The position numbers and the translations under genes were made by a program. Source: Primorskyibacter flagellatus (lineage in GTDB: Bacteria > Pseudomonadota > Alphaproteobacteria > Rhodobacterales > Rhodobacteraceae). From it: a stretch of DNA of 64,000 nucleotides. Below, one piece after another: positions 44,814-53,353 of this stretch; position 1 is the stretch's first letter; every line of letters begins with the position of its first letter. A model generated the notes under the pieces. The model saw nothing but the letters and a program-made list of their open reading frames with translations. It ran no database searches and was not told the origin of the DNA. The DNA lies in NCBI RefSeq assembly GCF_900176485.1, contig NZ_FWYD01000003.1, positions 1 to 64,000 on the forward strand, in the 5' to 3' direction.

Positions 44814-45680
44814 TCACTCGGCTTCGTAGCTTACGGCGCGCCGGTACAGGTGCCACGTTGCGTGGCCCAGCACCGGCAATACGACGATCAGACCCAGAAA
44901 AAACGGGATGCTGCCAAGTGCCAGCAGGACCGCGACTGTCAGCCCCCAGCCTGCAACCGCAACCGGATTGCGGCGGCAGACAGCCACCGAGGTCATCACG
45001 GCGACGGGCAAGCCGATCTTTCGGTCAACGATCATCGGAAATGTGGTCAGGCTGACGACCAGAACAGCCAGCGCGAAGACAAAGCCCACAGCAAAGCCGA
45101 GAATGATCATCGTCCAGCCCGGCCCCGTGCGCAGCACGTCTGTCAGAAAAGCACTGGCAGAGACCGGGGCGGCCGGGCCAAGCGTTGCGTCATAGATGAC
45201 GACGGCGGCGTACATCCACAGAATGAACAGGCCCAGCAGATACGCGCCCAGCGTCAGGACGCGCCCCATGATGTCCGAGCGGAACAGAGATAGGACGTTG
45301 TTCCAGCCTGCATCCTGCCCGGCCTCGCGGCGGCGGCTCAGTTCGTAGAGCCCGATACCGGCGACGGGACCAAGCAGCGCAAAGCCGGCGGCCATCGGAA
45401 AGATCATCGTCATCAGACCCCGATTGAAGGCCATATAGGCCAGCGCGATGCCGATCAGCGGATACAGCACGACCAGAAAAACCACATCGCTGCGGAAATG
45501 GGTGAAATCATCCATGCCGGATCGCAACGCCGCGCGGACATCACCCATGGTGATGTCGTTGACCACCGGGAGGGATTTGCTTTCGCCGCCGACGGATTCC
45601 GCCGCGTGGCCAAGGCTTTGGCCCGTGCCACGCAGAACATTTGCGGCCCAGCTAAGGGGATTGCCGATTGTTTGCGCCAT
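44814..45680 (-). CDS. DUF2189-family membrane protein
   Basis: A 288-residue integral membrane protein. After an 80-residue polar part ending in VNDITMGDVRAALRSGMDDFTHF, about six hydrophobic spans follow, including VVFLVVLYPLIGIALAYMAF and MIILGFAVGFVFALAVLVVSL. The final part reads AVCRRNPVAVAGWGLTVAVL and HATWHLYRRAVSY. This matches DUF2189, an alphaproteobacterial family often annotated near cytochrome oxidase genes but of no proven function. Single gene; convergent with map. Confidence 0.85.
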   Translation of the reverse strand: MAQTIGNPLSWAANVLRGTGQSLGHAAESVGGESKSLPVVNDITMGDVRAALRSGMDDFTHFRSDVVFLVVLYPLIGIALAYMAFNRGLMTMIFPMAAGFALLGPVAGIGLYELSRRREAGQDAGWNNVLSLFRSDIMGRVLTLGAYLLGLFILWMYAAVVIYDATLGPAAPVSASAFLTDVLRTGPGWTMIILGFAVGFVFALAVLVVSLTTFPMIVDRKIGLPVAVMTSVAVCRRNPVAVAGWGLTVAVLLALGSIPFFLGLIVVLPVLGHATWHLYRRAVSYEAE

Positions 45681-45870
45681 GATGTCCTCCTTCTTGCGGG
45701 AAAGAGCCTTTGGCGCGGTCCGGTCCGCTTGGTTTCAAGCGGGCGTGGCCGCGTTGGCCCTGACCTTGAAGTCACGATAACAGAAAAACGCTGTCAAAGC
45801 AGTCACTTTCCGGGGAGGACGCAGCTCAGGCCATGCCGTGGCGATGCCGTCAGGCACCGCTTGGCGGGCC

Positions 45871-46845
45871 TCAGGGGGTAAACTGCCAGAGGGCGGGAAC
45901 GAAACGGTGCGTTCCGCCGTCGCGCATGATGTGTCCGACACCGGGAAAGGGGAAGTGATAGCCCAGAACGGCGATACGGTCGGCGGCGGCCATGTCGGTC
46001 AGCCGCCTGCGGGTGGCCACGGTCGTCTCGCCGTCCATGTCAAAGGCGTTATACCAGTCGGGATGCGCGAAATTCATATAGGCATGGGTCATGCTGTCAC
46101 CGAGTGCCATGAGTTGTCTGCCGCCGCTCTCGACCACCACGCTCATATGCCCCGGCGTGTGGCCGGGCGTGTCGATGACGCGGAGGCCGGGGGCGATCTG
46201 TTGATCGTTCGAGGCGAGCGTCCATTCCAGCCCGTCTGCCGTGATCGAATTCACCGCGCCGAGAACAAATTGCTGCATCTCCGCCGGAACCTGATTTACC
46301 AGTTCGTCCTGCATCCAGTAGGCGTGTTCTGTTTCGCCAATGATGTATTCCGCATCCGGCAGGATCGGTTCGTCAAAATCGTCTCGGATTCCCCAGATAT
46401 GATCGGGATGGGCATGGGTGATGACGACATGGGTGATGGTGCCGGGGTCGATGCCGGCAGCCTCCATATTGGTCAGGAGCCTGCCTGCGGTGTCCATGAA
46501 CCGGGACCCAGAGCCTGTATCCACAAGCACGCGGGCCTCGCCCAGTTCCACATAAAGATGGTTGGTGTGGGAATAGTTTTCTTCTTGGGAAAGGAAGTGC
46601 TGTTCCAGAAAGGTCTGTACCTCCGCCGGGTCGGCATTCACGCCCAGCCCGGTTGCGGGGGTGGTGAAGAACCCGTCTGACAGCACGGTGATGCGTGCCT
46701 CGCCCAGAGTAAAACTGAAATGACCGGGATTGGTTGTTTCCGGCGCGCCGAGTTGTGCCCGCGCCATCGCGGCAGGCAGGGCGAAGGCGGGCATCGCCGC
46801 GGCGAGTCGCAGCATGTCCCGGCGGGTGGGGCGGTGAAGCGTCAT
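45871..46845 (-). CDS. exported MBL-fold metallo-hydrolase (Tat signal)
   Basis: A 324-residue protein with a Tat-type leader: RPTRRDMLRLAAAMPAFALPAA. The metallo-beta-lactamase core has the zinc motif VITHAHPDHIWG (HxHxDH) and later HTPGHMSVVVESGG, VLGYHFPFPGVGH. The substrate is unknown; family members cut lactones, nucleotides or thioesters. It is not adjacent to the quinoprotein cluster and lacks features that would make it that system's hydrolase. Single gene; a 180-bp gap with a G-rich palindrome separates it from rsmD upstream. Confidence 0.9.
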   Translation of the reverse strand: MTLHRPTRRDMLRLAAAMPAFALPAAMARAQLGAPETTNPGHFSFTLGEARITVLSDGFFTTPATGLGVNADPAEVQTFLEQHFLSQEENYSHTNHLYVELGEARVLVDTGSGSRFMDTAGRLLTNMEAAGIDPGTITHVVITHAHPDHIWGIRDDFDEPILPDAEYIIGETEHAYWMQDELVNQVPAEMQQFVLGAVNSITADGLEWTLASNDQQIAPGLRVIDTPGHTPGHMSVVVESGGRQLMALGDSMTHAYMNFAHPDWYNAFDMDGETTVATRRRLTDMAAADRIAVLGYHFPFPGVGHIMRDGGTHRFVPALWQFTP

Positions 46846-46947
46846 GGTATCCTCCCATTCATATCATTGAATGCATCTTGGCATGGGAGGCGCGCAGGGC
46901 CAAGTGTGTCGATGCCCTGTCAGGGCGGAGGCCTTTTGGCTGGGTTT

Positions 46948-46995
46948 GGGAGTGAGGGGCCGGCCCCTCACACTCCCCGGAGTATTTTCGCCAAT
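46948..46995 (+). repeat. G-rich palindrome plus TATTTT tail, possible Rhodobacterales extragenic repeat
   Basis: A perfect 20-bp palindrome (arms GTGAGGGGCC at 46952-46961 and GGCCCCTCAC at 46962-46971) lies within broader GGGAGT/ACTCCC arms and is followed by CCGGAGTATTTTCGCC. It has the same plan as the element at 8875-8917. It lies between two genes on the minus strand. Confidence 0.5.
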
Positions 46996-47025
46996 GAGAA
47001 TGGGAAGAATCTTTATCGGGTACCG

Positions 47026-47586
47026 TCAGGTGGGGGCGGTCAGCAGGGTGATGTGGCTGTCGCCGTAGGGCCGGGATTCGAGCAGGGCGAAATCCGCAGG
47101 GGGGCTTTGTGGCGTGTTTTCCTCCCATACGATCAGCGCGCCGGGGGCGAGCCAGCCCTGCGCCTGCGCAGATGCAAGGGCGGCTTCGCCCATCGCTTTG
47201 CCGTAGGGCGGGTCGAGAAAGACAAGCGCTGCGGGATAAGGCGCAGGCGGCAGGCGGCGGGCGTCGCGGGCAATGAGCTTGGTTTGCGGCTCTGCCTTGA
47301 GAAGGGTGATGTTCTGGCGGATCAGCGTCTGCGCCTTGCGGCCACTATCGGCAAAGCTGACATGGGACGCGCCGCGCGACAGCGCCTCCAGCCCCAGAGC
47401 GCCCGTGCCGGCAAAGAGGTCGAGCACATGCGCGTCTGTGATCGGATCGCCAAAGCGGCCGCCGGTCAGCATGCCGAACAAGCTTTCGCGGACGCGGTCG
47501 GTTGTGGGGCGCAGATGCGCGCCAGTGTCACCCTTGCCAACGCTGGCCAGGGCGCGGCCGCGGTGGATGCCCGCGACGATCCTCAC
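47026..47586 (-). CDS. rsmD: 16S rRNA (guanine(966)-N(2))-methyltransferase
   Basis: A 186-residue SAM-dependent enzyme that methylates G966 in 16S rRNA. It starts MRIVAGIHRGRALASV, shows the SAM loop HVLDLFAGTGALGLEALSRGA and the catalytic motif FLDPPYGKAMG. Length is typical. Its ATG overlaps the stop of the upstream flavoprotein gene by 4 bp (ATGA), so the two are translationally coupled. Confidence 0.96.
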   Translation of the reverse strand: MRIVAGIHRGRALASVGKGDTGAHLRPTTDRVRESLFGMLTGGRFGDPITDAHVLDLFAGTGALGLEALSRGASHVSFADSGRKAQTLIRQNITLLKAEPQTKLIARDARRLPPAPYPAALVFLDPPYGKAMGEAALASAQAQGWLAPGALIVWEENTPQSPPADFALLESRPYGDSHITLLTAPT

Positions 47587-48791
47587 GCTTTCAGCAGGGC
47601 CTTGAGGTCGGATGCAGGATCTGCGACCGTAGCGGCACCCGGCGATTTCCCCATCTCTATCAGGCGTTTGCCGACCATGTAGGCGCGGGCGTCATTCATC
47701 GCGTCAATGGCCAGAAGCCTGTCGCCTGCGTAGTACCAGAATGACATGCCATCGCCGGTCCCTTTACGGGTCACGATGCGGTCGTAGCCGCTGTTCAATC
47801 CGGCGATTTGCAGTTTGCAATCGTACTGATCGGACCAGAACCAGGGTTTCGCCTGATAGGGGCTATCCGCCCCCATGATGTTATCGGCCACGCATTCGGC
47901 CTGATCAATGGCATTGCCAACGCTTTCCAGCCGTACGCGGCCGCCATTATGAGGGAAGGACGCGCAATCGCCGGCGGCCCAGATCGCGGGATCGGAGGTG
48001 CGGCCCAGTGCGTCGGTGTGGATGCCGTTGTCGATGGTCAGTCCGGCAGCCTTGGCCAGTCCGGTCGCGGGGGTGATGCCGACGCCGACGATCACGAAAT
48101 CCACGTCGGGATGGCTGCCATCTGTCAGCTCTGCGCCGGTGACTTTGCCTTCGCCCGTCAGGCGGGTCAGGCCGATGCCTTCGCGAATGTCGACACCGTG
48201 GCTGCGGTGCAGGTTGCGAAAAAAGTCGGAGGTTTCGGGGGCAGCGACGCGTTGCAGGATGCGGTCGGCCATTTCGACCAACGTGACGGTCAGACCCAGT
48301 TTGGCAGCCACAGAGGCGGCCTCCAGCCCGATATAGCCGCCGCCTACGATCAGTACGCGGGCATTCTGGCGAAAGCGTGGTTCCATCGCGTCGACATCGG
48401 CCTTGGTGCGGACCACGCAGACACCGTCCAGGTCGCCACCTATGCTGGCAGGCAGCCGACGCGGTTCCGACCCGGTGCACAGGACAAGATGATCATAGGT
48501 CAGCGCGCCATCTTCAAGCTGTACCGTGCGGCTGGCCGCGTCGATGCCGGTGATGGTGGTGCCGGTGCGTAGGTCAATTGCGTTTTCGGCATAATACGCC
48601 TCGGGGCGCAGCAGCAGGCGGTCGGCGTCCATCTCGCCCATCAGATAGGCCTTGGAGAGCGGCGGCCGCTGATAGGGGGGCAAAGGCTCTGCGCCCAGCA
48701 GGGTGATTTTACCGTCGAACCCCTTGGTGCGCAGCCGTGCGACCAGGGATGATCCGGCCTGGCCCGCCCCGATGACTACCACATGCGACAT
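47583..48791 (-). CDS. FAD-dependent ferredoxin/rubredoxin reductase-like oxidoreductase
   Basis: A 402-residue flavoprotein. The FAD motif is VVIGAGQAGSSLVARLR, the NAD(P)H motif is VLIVGGGYIGLEAASVAAKL, and the C-terminal FAD block is IWAAGDCASFPHNGG. PPLSKAYLMGEMD is typical of reductases for [2Fe-2S] ferredoxins of oxygenases (putidaredoxin reductase type). No oxygenase or ferredoxin gene is near. It is co-transcribed with rsmD and divergent from a peroxiredoxin. Confidence 0.92.
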   Translation of the reverse strand: MSHVVVIGAGQAGSSLVARLRTKGFDGKITLLGAEPLPPYQRPPLSKAYLMGEMDADRLLLRPEAYYAENAIDLRTGTTITGIDAASRTVQLEDGALTYDHLVLCTGSEPRRLPASIGGDLDGVCVVRTKADVDAMEPRFRQNARVLIVGGGYIGLEAASVAAKLGLTVTLVEMADRILQRVAAPETSDFFRNLHRSHGVDIREGIGLTRLTGEGKVTGAELTDGSHPDVDFVIVGVGITPATGLAKAAGLTIDNGIHTDALGRTSDPAIWAAGDCASFPHNGGRVRLESVGNAIDQAECVADNIMGADSPYQAKPWFWSDQYDCKLQIAGLNSGYDRIVTRKGTGDGMSFWYYAGDRLLAIDAMNDARAYMVGKRLIEMGKSPGAATVADPASDLKALLKA

Positions 48792-48880
48792 GATCCGCCC
48801 TTTCAGAATGTGTTTGCTGCCTCAAGGGAGCAGCCTATAACGGCAGGGACCGATAACGCAATTCACGGAGACCACTCAAG

Positions 48881-49369
48881 ATGGCAATTTCTCAAGGCGA
48901 AAACCTTCCCGATGCGAGTTTGCTGCGGATCGGCGCAGAAGGCCCAGAGCAGGTCGCGTTGGCAGAGCTGACAAAAGGCCGCAAAGTTGTGCTATTCGCG
49001 GTGCCGGGTGCCTATACGCCGACCTGCCATTCCGCGCATGTGCCCAGCTTCACCCGCAATGCAGATGCGTTGAAGGCCAAGGGCGTGGACGAGATCATCT
49101 GCGTCAGCGTCAATGACCCGTTCGTGATGAAGGCCTGGGGCGAGGCGACGGGTGCCGAGGCGGCGGGTCTGACTTTGCTGGCGGATTCCGAGGGCAGTTT
49201 TACCAAGGCCATCGGCATGGATTTTGACGCGCCACCCGCAGGCTTGTTGGGGCGCAGCCAGCGCTACGCGATGCTGGTTGAGGATGGGGTGGTCAAGGTG
49301 CTGCATCTTGAGGAATCGCCGGGCGTTTGTGAGGTCTCGGGCGGCGAGGCAATGCTGGCGGCGCTCTGA
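48881..49369 (+). CDS. peroxiredoxin (Prx5 type)
   Basis: A 162-residue thiol peroxidase. The catalytic Cys lies in AVPGAYTPTCHSAHVPSF. The fold continues with VDEIICVSVNDPFVMKAWG and ADSEGSFTKAIGMDFD, where the family's Arg site region follows (LLGRSQRYAMLVED). It reduces hydrogen peroxide or alkyl hydroperoxides in the cytoplasm. ATG 48881 gives the family start (MAISQGENLPDASL). A terminator lies 24 bp after the stop. Confidence 0.94.
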   Translation: MAISQGENLPDASLLRIGAEGPEQVALAELTKGRKVVLFAVPGAYTPTCHSAHVPSFTRNADALKAKGVDEIICVSVNDPFVMKAWGEATGAEAAGLTLLADSEGSFTKAIGMDFDAPPAGLLGRSQRYAMLVEDGVVKVLHLEESPGVCEVSGGEAMLAAL

Positions 49370-49392
49370 CCCGGATCAACGAATAGTGGGAC

Positions 49393-49420
49393 GGCCCGGC
49401 ATCTCCTGCCGGGCCGCTTT
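49393..49420 (+). terminator. intrinsic terminator after the peroxiredoxin gene
   Basis: Stem GGCCCGGCA/TGCCGGGCC (49393-49401 and 49407-49415) with a TCTCC loop and GCTTT after it. Confidence 0.82.
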
Positions 49421-49509
49421 CCCTCCGGGTGCCGGGCCGCGCTTTTGATCCTTGCGCGGCGGGTCAAGACGCATATGTCCACAGCAACGCCGAGCCTGTT
49501 ATTTCGGCC

Positions 49510-50364
49510 CTATTCGGCGGCCTGTATCATGGTCCGCGTCGGGAAGGGGATAGAGACTCCGGCTTCGTCCAGCGCCTCTTTGACCTTGCGCTTCATGTCC
49601 GCCTGATACTGAAAATAATCGGCGGACGTGACCCAGACCCGCACCAGAAAATCGACCGAGAAATCGCCCAGATTGTTGACCTGAATGAAGGGTTCCGGGT
49701 CGGTCATGGACCGCGGGTCGGCCATGATCGTTTCGCGTATGACCGTCTCTGCCGTTTTCAGGTCAGACCCGTAGCTGACCCCGAAGACCCATTCCGAGCG
49801 CCGGGTATGGTAGATCGAATAGTTGGTGATGATGTTTCCCCAAACCTCGGAATTGGGAACGATGATCTGGGTGTTGGACAGGCCGGCCAGTTCGATCGTG
49901 TTCAGTGTGATGTCCTTGACGGTGCCCATGACGCCCGCCACTTCGACAAAATCGCCCAGTTTGATGGGGCGAAAGATGATGATCATCACCCCCGCCGCGA
50001 CGTTGGACAGCGTGCCCTGCAAGGCCAGACCCACGGCCAGACCGGCCGCACCGATTGCCGCCACGATCGAGGTTGTCTGCACGCCGAACGTGTTCAGCAC
50101 GAACAGTGCGGCGAACCCCAGAATGATGTAACGCGCAATGTTGCCAAGGAAGTGAAACAGGGTTTGGTCCAGGCGCGCATGCCGTTCTGACACTTTCACG
50201 ATGCGCCGTTTGACCCAGCTGCCGATCAAAAGCCCGACAAACAGGATCAGAAAGGCGGCAAGGACGTTGCCGACGACGCTTGCAAGAAATTCCAGTGTCA
50301 GCAGGTCCGACAGCGATTTGCCACCGTAGATTTCGGTGTTCAATAACGAATTGAGCGAGTTCAT
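49510..50364 (-). CDS. mscS: small-conductance mechanosensitive channel, MscS family
   Basis: A 284-residue channel, close to E. coli MscS in length. About three spans precede the pore helix IGAAGLAVGLALQGTLSNVAAG, followed by VMIIIFRPIKLGDFVEVAGVMG and the beta-domain TQIIVPNSEVWGNIITNYS. The C-terminus ends VSIPFPTRTMIQAAE. It opens on hypo-osmotic shock. It follows the pterin dehydratase gene by 3 bp and is the last gene of the minus-strand series that starts near 53113. Confidence 0.95.
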   Translation of the reverse strand: MNSLNSLLNTEIYGGKSLSDLLTLEFLASVVGNVLAAFLILFVGLLIGSWVKRRIVKVSERHARLDQTLFHFLGNIARYIILGFAALFVLNTFGVQTTSIVAAIGAAGLAVGLALQGTLSNVAAGVMIIIFRPIKLGDFVEVAGVMGTVKDITLNTIELAGLSNTQIIVPNSEVWGNIITNYSIYHTRRSEWVFGVSYGSDLKTAETVIRETIMADPRSMTDPEPFIQVNNLGDFSVDFLVRVWVTSADYFQYQADMKRKVKEALDEAGVSIPFPTRTMIQAAE

Positions 50365-50367
50365 GTC

Positions 50368-50664
50368 TTATCCGGCCAGTTGATCCATCTTGCGGGCGAG
50401 CTTGGCATCCAGCGACGACAGCCCGTCCACGTCATGTGTTGTAAGCGTAACCTTGACCGTGTTGTAGGTATTTTGCCATTCTGGGTGATGGTTCCATTTT
50501 TCCGCCCAAATCGCGGCTTGCGTCATCCAGCCGAACGCGCTGACAAAACTGTCAAATTTGTAGGTCTTGGAGATCGCGTCGCGGTCCTCGTCCAGGGTCC
50601 AGCCCGCTTCGGTGAGTGCGGGCAGCATGGTCTTGCGCCCGGTATCGCTGAGTTTCTCTGTCAT
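50368..50664 (-). CDS. phhB: pterin-4a-carbinolamine dehydratase
   Basis: A 98-residue enzyme that dehydrates 4a-hydroxytetrahydropterin, normally to recycle the cofactor of phenylalanine hydroxylase. Active-site histidines lie in [28 protein letters not shown] 50664 overlaps the TGA of the upstream gene (ATGA); longer in-frame starts are unlikely. No aromatic-amino-acid hydroxylase is nearby. Length is typical. Confidence 0.93.
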   Translation of the reverse strand: MTEKLSDTGRKTMLPALTEAGWTLDEDRDAISKTYKFDSFVSAFGWMTQAAIWAEKWNHHPEWQNTYNTVKVTLTTHDVDGLSSLDAKLARKMDQLAG

Positions 50665-51845
50665 TGCTGTTCCTCGATTTTGGCTTTTCTGAAGGGGCCA
50701 TAGCTGGTCAGGATCTCGATATCTTCGCTGACGGCAGCCCTTTCGGCGTCCAGGTAACGCGCGATTGCATCGGCAAATCCACGGTCGCCCACCCAATGCA
50801 GAGAATGGGTTTCGACGGGCAGATAGCCACGCGCCAGTTTGTGTTCGCCCTGTGCTCCGGCCTCGACCCGGCTCAGGCCCATGGTGATGGCAAGGTCGAT
50901 GGCCTGATAGTAGCACAATTCGAAATGCAGGCAGGGATGATGTTCCGTGCAGCCCCAGTATCGTCCGTAAAGCGTATCCCTACCGATGAAATTCAACGCC
51001 CCCGCGACGTCTACGCCGTCACGGGTGGCGAAGACCAACGCAATATCGTCCCGCATGGTTGCATGCACGATCTCAAAAAATTCGCGGGTCAGGTAGGGGG
51101 TGCCCCATTTGCGCGCGCCGGTGTCCTGATAAAACGTCCAGAACGCATCCCAATGATGCGGCTGGATGTCATCGCCGGTCAATGTGCGGATCTCGCCACC
51201 AAACCCCTGCGCCTGTTTGCGCTCCTTGCGGATTGCCTTGCGTTTGCGGCTGCTGAGACTGGCGAGAAATCCGTCGAAATCCGTGTAATCTGCGTTCAGC
51301 CAGTGAAACTGCTGCGACGTCCGGGACATCAAACCCATTTGCTGCCCGGCCTCGGCTTCTTCTTCGGTGCAAAAGGTGATGTGCAACGACGACAGGTCGT
51401 TATCCGCCGCCAGTTGCACAGCACCTTGCACAAGCGCTGCCATCCCGGTCTCGGCATGGCCGGGACGCGTCAGCAACCGCCGTCCCGTTGCGGGTGTGAA
51501 GGGCACTGCGATCTGGAGTTTGGGGTAGTAATGCCCGCCTGCACGCTCATAGGCATGGGCCCAATTGTGATCGAAAATATATTCGCCCTGGCTGTGCGAT
51601 TTCACATAAAGCGGGGCGGTGGCGATCACGGTACCGTCGATATTTGCCGCAAGGTAGCGCGGCTCCCACCCTGTGCGCGGCCCGACAGAGCCGCTGTCTT
51701 CCAGCGCCTTGAGAAAGCGATAGGTGGTAAACGGGTCGCGCGGACGCCCAGTGCTGGCCTCGGGGCAGGCGCAGGCGTCCCATGCGTCTTCGCCGATCTG
51801 CGCCAGCGATTCGACAACGTTGATCTCTATGGTCTGCCCGGTCAT
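50661..51845 (-). CDS. peptidogalycan/GNAT-type protein (COG3146-like)
   Basis: A 394-residue cytosolic protein with the double GNAT-like fold of the COG3146 family. Signs are [40 protein letters not shown] and [18 protein letters not shown], then [29 protein letters not shown]. Such proteins look like FemAB-type aminoacyl or acyl transferases; no substrate is established. It lies 45 bp after the GDPD gene and overlaps phhB by 4 bp. Confidence 0.88.
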   Translation of the reverse strand: MTGQTIEINVVESLAQIGEDAWDACACPEASTGRPRDPFTTYRFLKALEDSGSVGPRTGWEPRYLAANIDGTVIATAPLYVKSHSQGEYIFDHNWAHAYERAGGHYYPKLQIAVPFTPATGRRLLTRPGHAETGMAALVQGAVQLAADNDLSSLHITFCTEEEAEAGQQMGLMSRTSQQFHWLNADYTDFDGFLASLSSRKRKAIRKERKQAQGFGGEIRTLTGDDIQPHHWDAFWTFYQDTGARKWGTPYLTREFFEIVHATMRDDIALVFATRDGVDVAGALNFIGRDTLYGRYWGCTEHHPCLHFELCYYQAIDLAITMGLSRVEAGAQGEHKLARGYLPVETHSLHWVGDRGFADAIARYLDAERAAVSEDIEILTSYGPFRKAKIEEQQ

Positions 51846-51890
51846 ATCGTCCCCGTTTCAACCGCTTAGATGGGTTCGGGTGTCCGGCTG

Positions 51891-52649
51891 TCAAGCCAGA
51901 TAGCCCTCGAAGGTGATGTTATGCGCTATTTCGCGGGCGGCGGACTCTTGCTGGGCAGAGCGGACGGTCCAGCACAGAATCGCGGCACCATCTTCAGCCA
52001 GTGCGGCGACGCGTGGGGCGGTCAGATCATTGCGGTCGTGGCTGACAAAGCAGCAATCGGCCCGGTCATAATCGACAATCAAACGCAATTCGGTGCGCCG
52101 GGCGGCGGGGACCAGTTTCCAATCCTCGGCATCAAAGGCGCAGGTCGTCAGCCCGCGTGGCCGCTGGGGGGCCAATTTGGCAAGTGCTATGATCGAATGC
52201 GGGTTGAAAGACATCAACGCAGCGGCACCTTGATACGCGTGCAAATCCTGCGCGACCGCAGCCTCAAGCGCGCCGATCTTCGGGCCAAGCGCGCCGTCCT
52301 GATCCTTCAACTCGATCAGCAGGGGAACCCGGCCCGCTACCTGTGCCAGAACTTCGGCCAGCGTCGGAATGCAGGCACCTTCGCCATCCTTCAACGGGAT
52401 GCGCCCCAGTTCTGCGGCCGTGCGGGTGGCCAACGCGCCTTGCGCCCCGGTCAACCGACCCAGCGCATAGTCGTGAAACACCATGGCCACACCATCGGCC
52501 GACAGTTGCAGGTCAAGTTCGATCCCGTAGCCCGCGCTGATCGCCGCTTCGAACGCACTCAGCGAGTTTTCGGGCTGTCCAGCAGACAGCCCGTGCAACC
52601 CCCGATGCGCGATGGGGCGATCAAGGAAGGCGGATGGCAGCGGTCGCAT
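51891..52649 (-). CDS. glycerophosphodiester phosphodiesterase
   Basis: A 252-residue enzyme that splits glycerophosphodiesters into glycerol-3-phosphate and alcohol. The family motifs are intact: PIAHRGLHGLSAGQPENSLSAF (catalytic His-Arg), GIELDLQLSADGVAMVFHD with the metal Glu/Asp and the second His, and LIELKDQDG. No signal peptide, so cytoplasmic. It overlaps the RidA gene by one base and is co-transcribed with it. Confidence 0.94.
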   Translation of the reverse strand: MRPLPSAFLDRPIAHRGLHGLSAGQPENSLSAFEAAISAGYGIELDLQLSADGVAMVFHDYALGRLTGAQGALATRTAAELGRIPLKDGEGACIPTLAEVLAQVAGRVPLLIELKDQDGALGPKIGALEAAVAQDLHAYQGAAALMSFNPHSIIALAKLAPQRPRGLTTCAFDAEDWKLVPAARRTELRLIVDYDRADCCFVSHDRNDLTAPRVAALAEDGAAILCWTVRSAQQESAAREIAHNITFEGYLA

Positions 52650-53113
52650 CAGGCGATCTCGAAAATGCCTTCGATCTCAACGGCAACGCCCAAGGGCAAA
52701 GAGGCCGCTGACACCGCCGAACGGGCGTGACGCCCGGTATCCCCCAACAACTCGACCATAAAATCAGAGCAGCCGTTGATCACCTTGGGCTGGTCGGTGA
52801 AATCAACGGTCGAGTTGACGAAGCCGGTCAGTTTGACCACCTGCTTCAGCCGCGTAAGGTCGCCATCACAGGCGGCGCGGACTTGCGCCAACAGCGACAA
52901 GGCACAGTGCCGCGCGGCGCGCGCGCCGTCCTCTGCTGTCATGCCATCCCCCAGCTTGCCCTTGATCAAGCCGTCCGGTCCGTTGGAAATCTGCCCGGAA
53001 ACATACAATGTGTTGCCCTGCTTCACGAAAGGCACATAGTTCGCCGCCGGAGCAGCCGCATCGGGCAGCGTGATCCCCAGTTCATTCAAACGGTCTTCGA
53101 TAGCATTGGACAT
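52649..53113 (-). CDS. RidA/YjgF-family enamine/imine deaminase
   Basis: A 154-residue protein that probably hydrolyses reactive enamines and imines such as 2-aminoacrylate. Signs are YVPFVKQGNTLYVSGQISNG, RLKQVVKLTGFVNSTVDFTD and RSAVSAASLPLGVAVEIEG; the Arg near the C-terminus is the catalytic one. It is longer than E. coli RidA (128) and matches the YjgF-like group of about 150 residues. ATG 53113 is chosen over an in-frame GTG/ATG at 53128. First gene of the RidA-GDPD-GNAT-phhB-mscS series. Confidence 0.92.
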   Translation of the reverse strand: MSNAIEDRLNELGITLPDAAAPAANYVPFVKQGNTLYVSGQISNGPDGLIKGKLGDGMTAEDGARAARHCALSLLAQVRAACDGDLTRLKQVVKLTGFVNSTVDFTDQPKVINGCSDFMVELLGDTGRHARSAVSAASLPLGVAVEIEGIFEIA

Positions 53114-53242
53114 GACGTGCTCCTGCATTGGGTTTCTGGCCGCACGCTAGGCCTGATCCCGCGGATTGAAAAGCCTTTACCGTCGGTTTTGTGATCCGGC
53201 CTCACGGTTGCGGTCCAGTTCCGAAGCTTTCCTTCCGCGCCG

Positions 53243-53260
53243 CAATTGCCACGGCAATTG
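53243..53260. promoter_or_regulatory. 18-bp dyad upstream of the RidA operon
   Basis: Perfect 8-bp arms CAATTGCC and GGCAATTG separated by AC, 130 bp before the RidA start. It might be an operator. The outer sequence GGCAAT is shared with the dyad at 43949-43955. Confidence 0.4.
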
Positions 53261-53293
53261 AATGGGGCGTCAGCGCCATTTGTCGCGTGCCAA

Positions 53294-53326
53294 CGCAAAA
53301 ATGAACGGCGCGCCCGGCAAGGGCGC
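53294..53326 (-). terminator. probable intrinsic terminator after the secretion adaptor gene
   Basis: On the minus strand stem GCGCCC/GGGCGC (53326-53321 and 53315-53310) with a 5-nt loop precedes GCCGTTCATTTTT. It lies 28 bp after the stop at 53354. Confidence 0.6.
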
Positions 53327-53353
53327 ACATTCAGGTCAAGCTTGGGCCGCTGG

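Noticed and set aside
45871..46845. Tat-exported MBL hydrolase as the missing 'quinoprotein relay' hydrolase
   Set aside because: It lies 14 kb from the cluster beyond many unrelated genes and I see no feature specific to that group.
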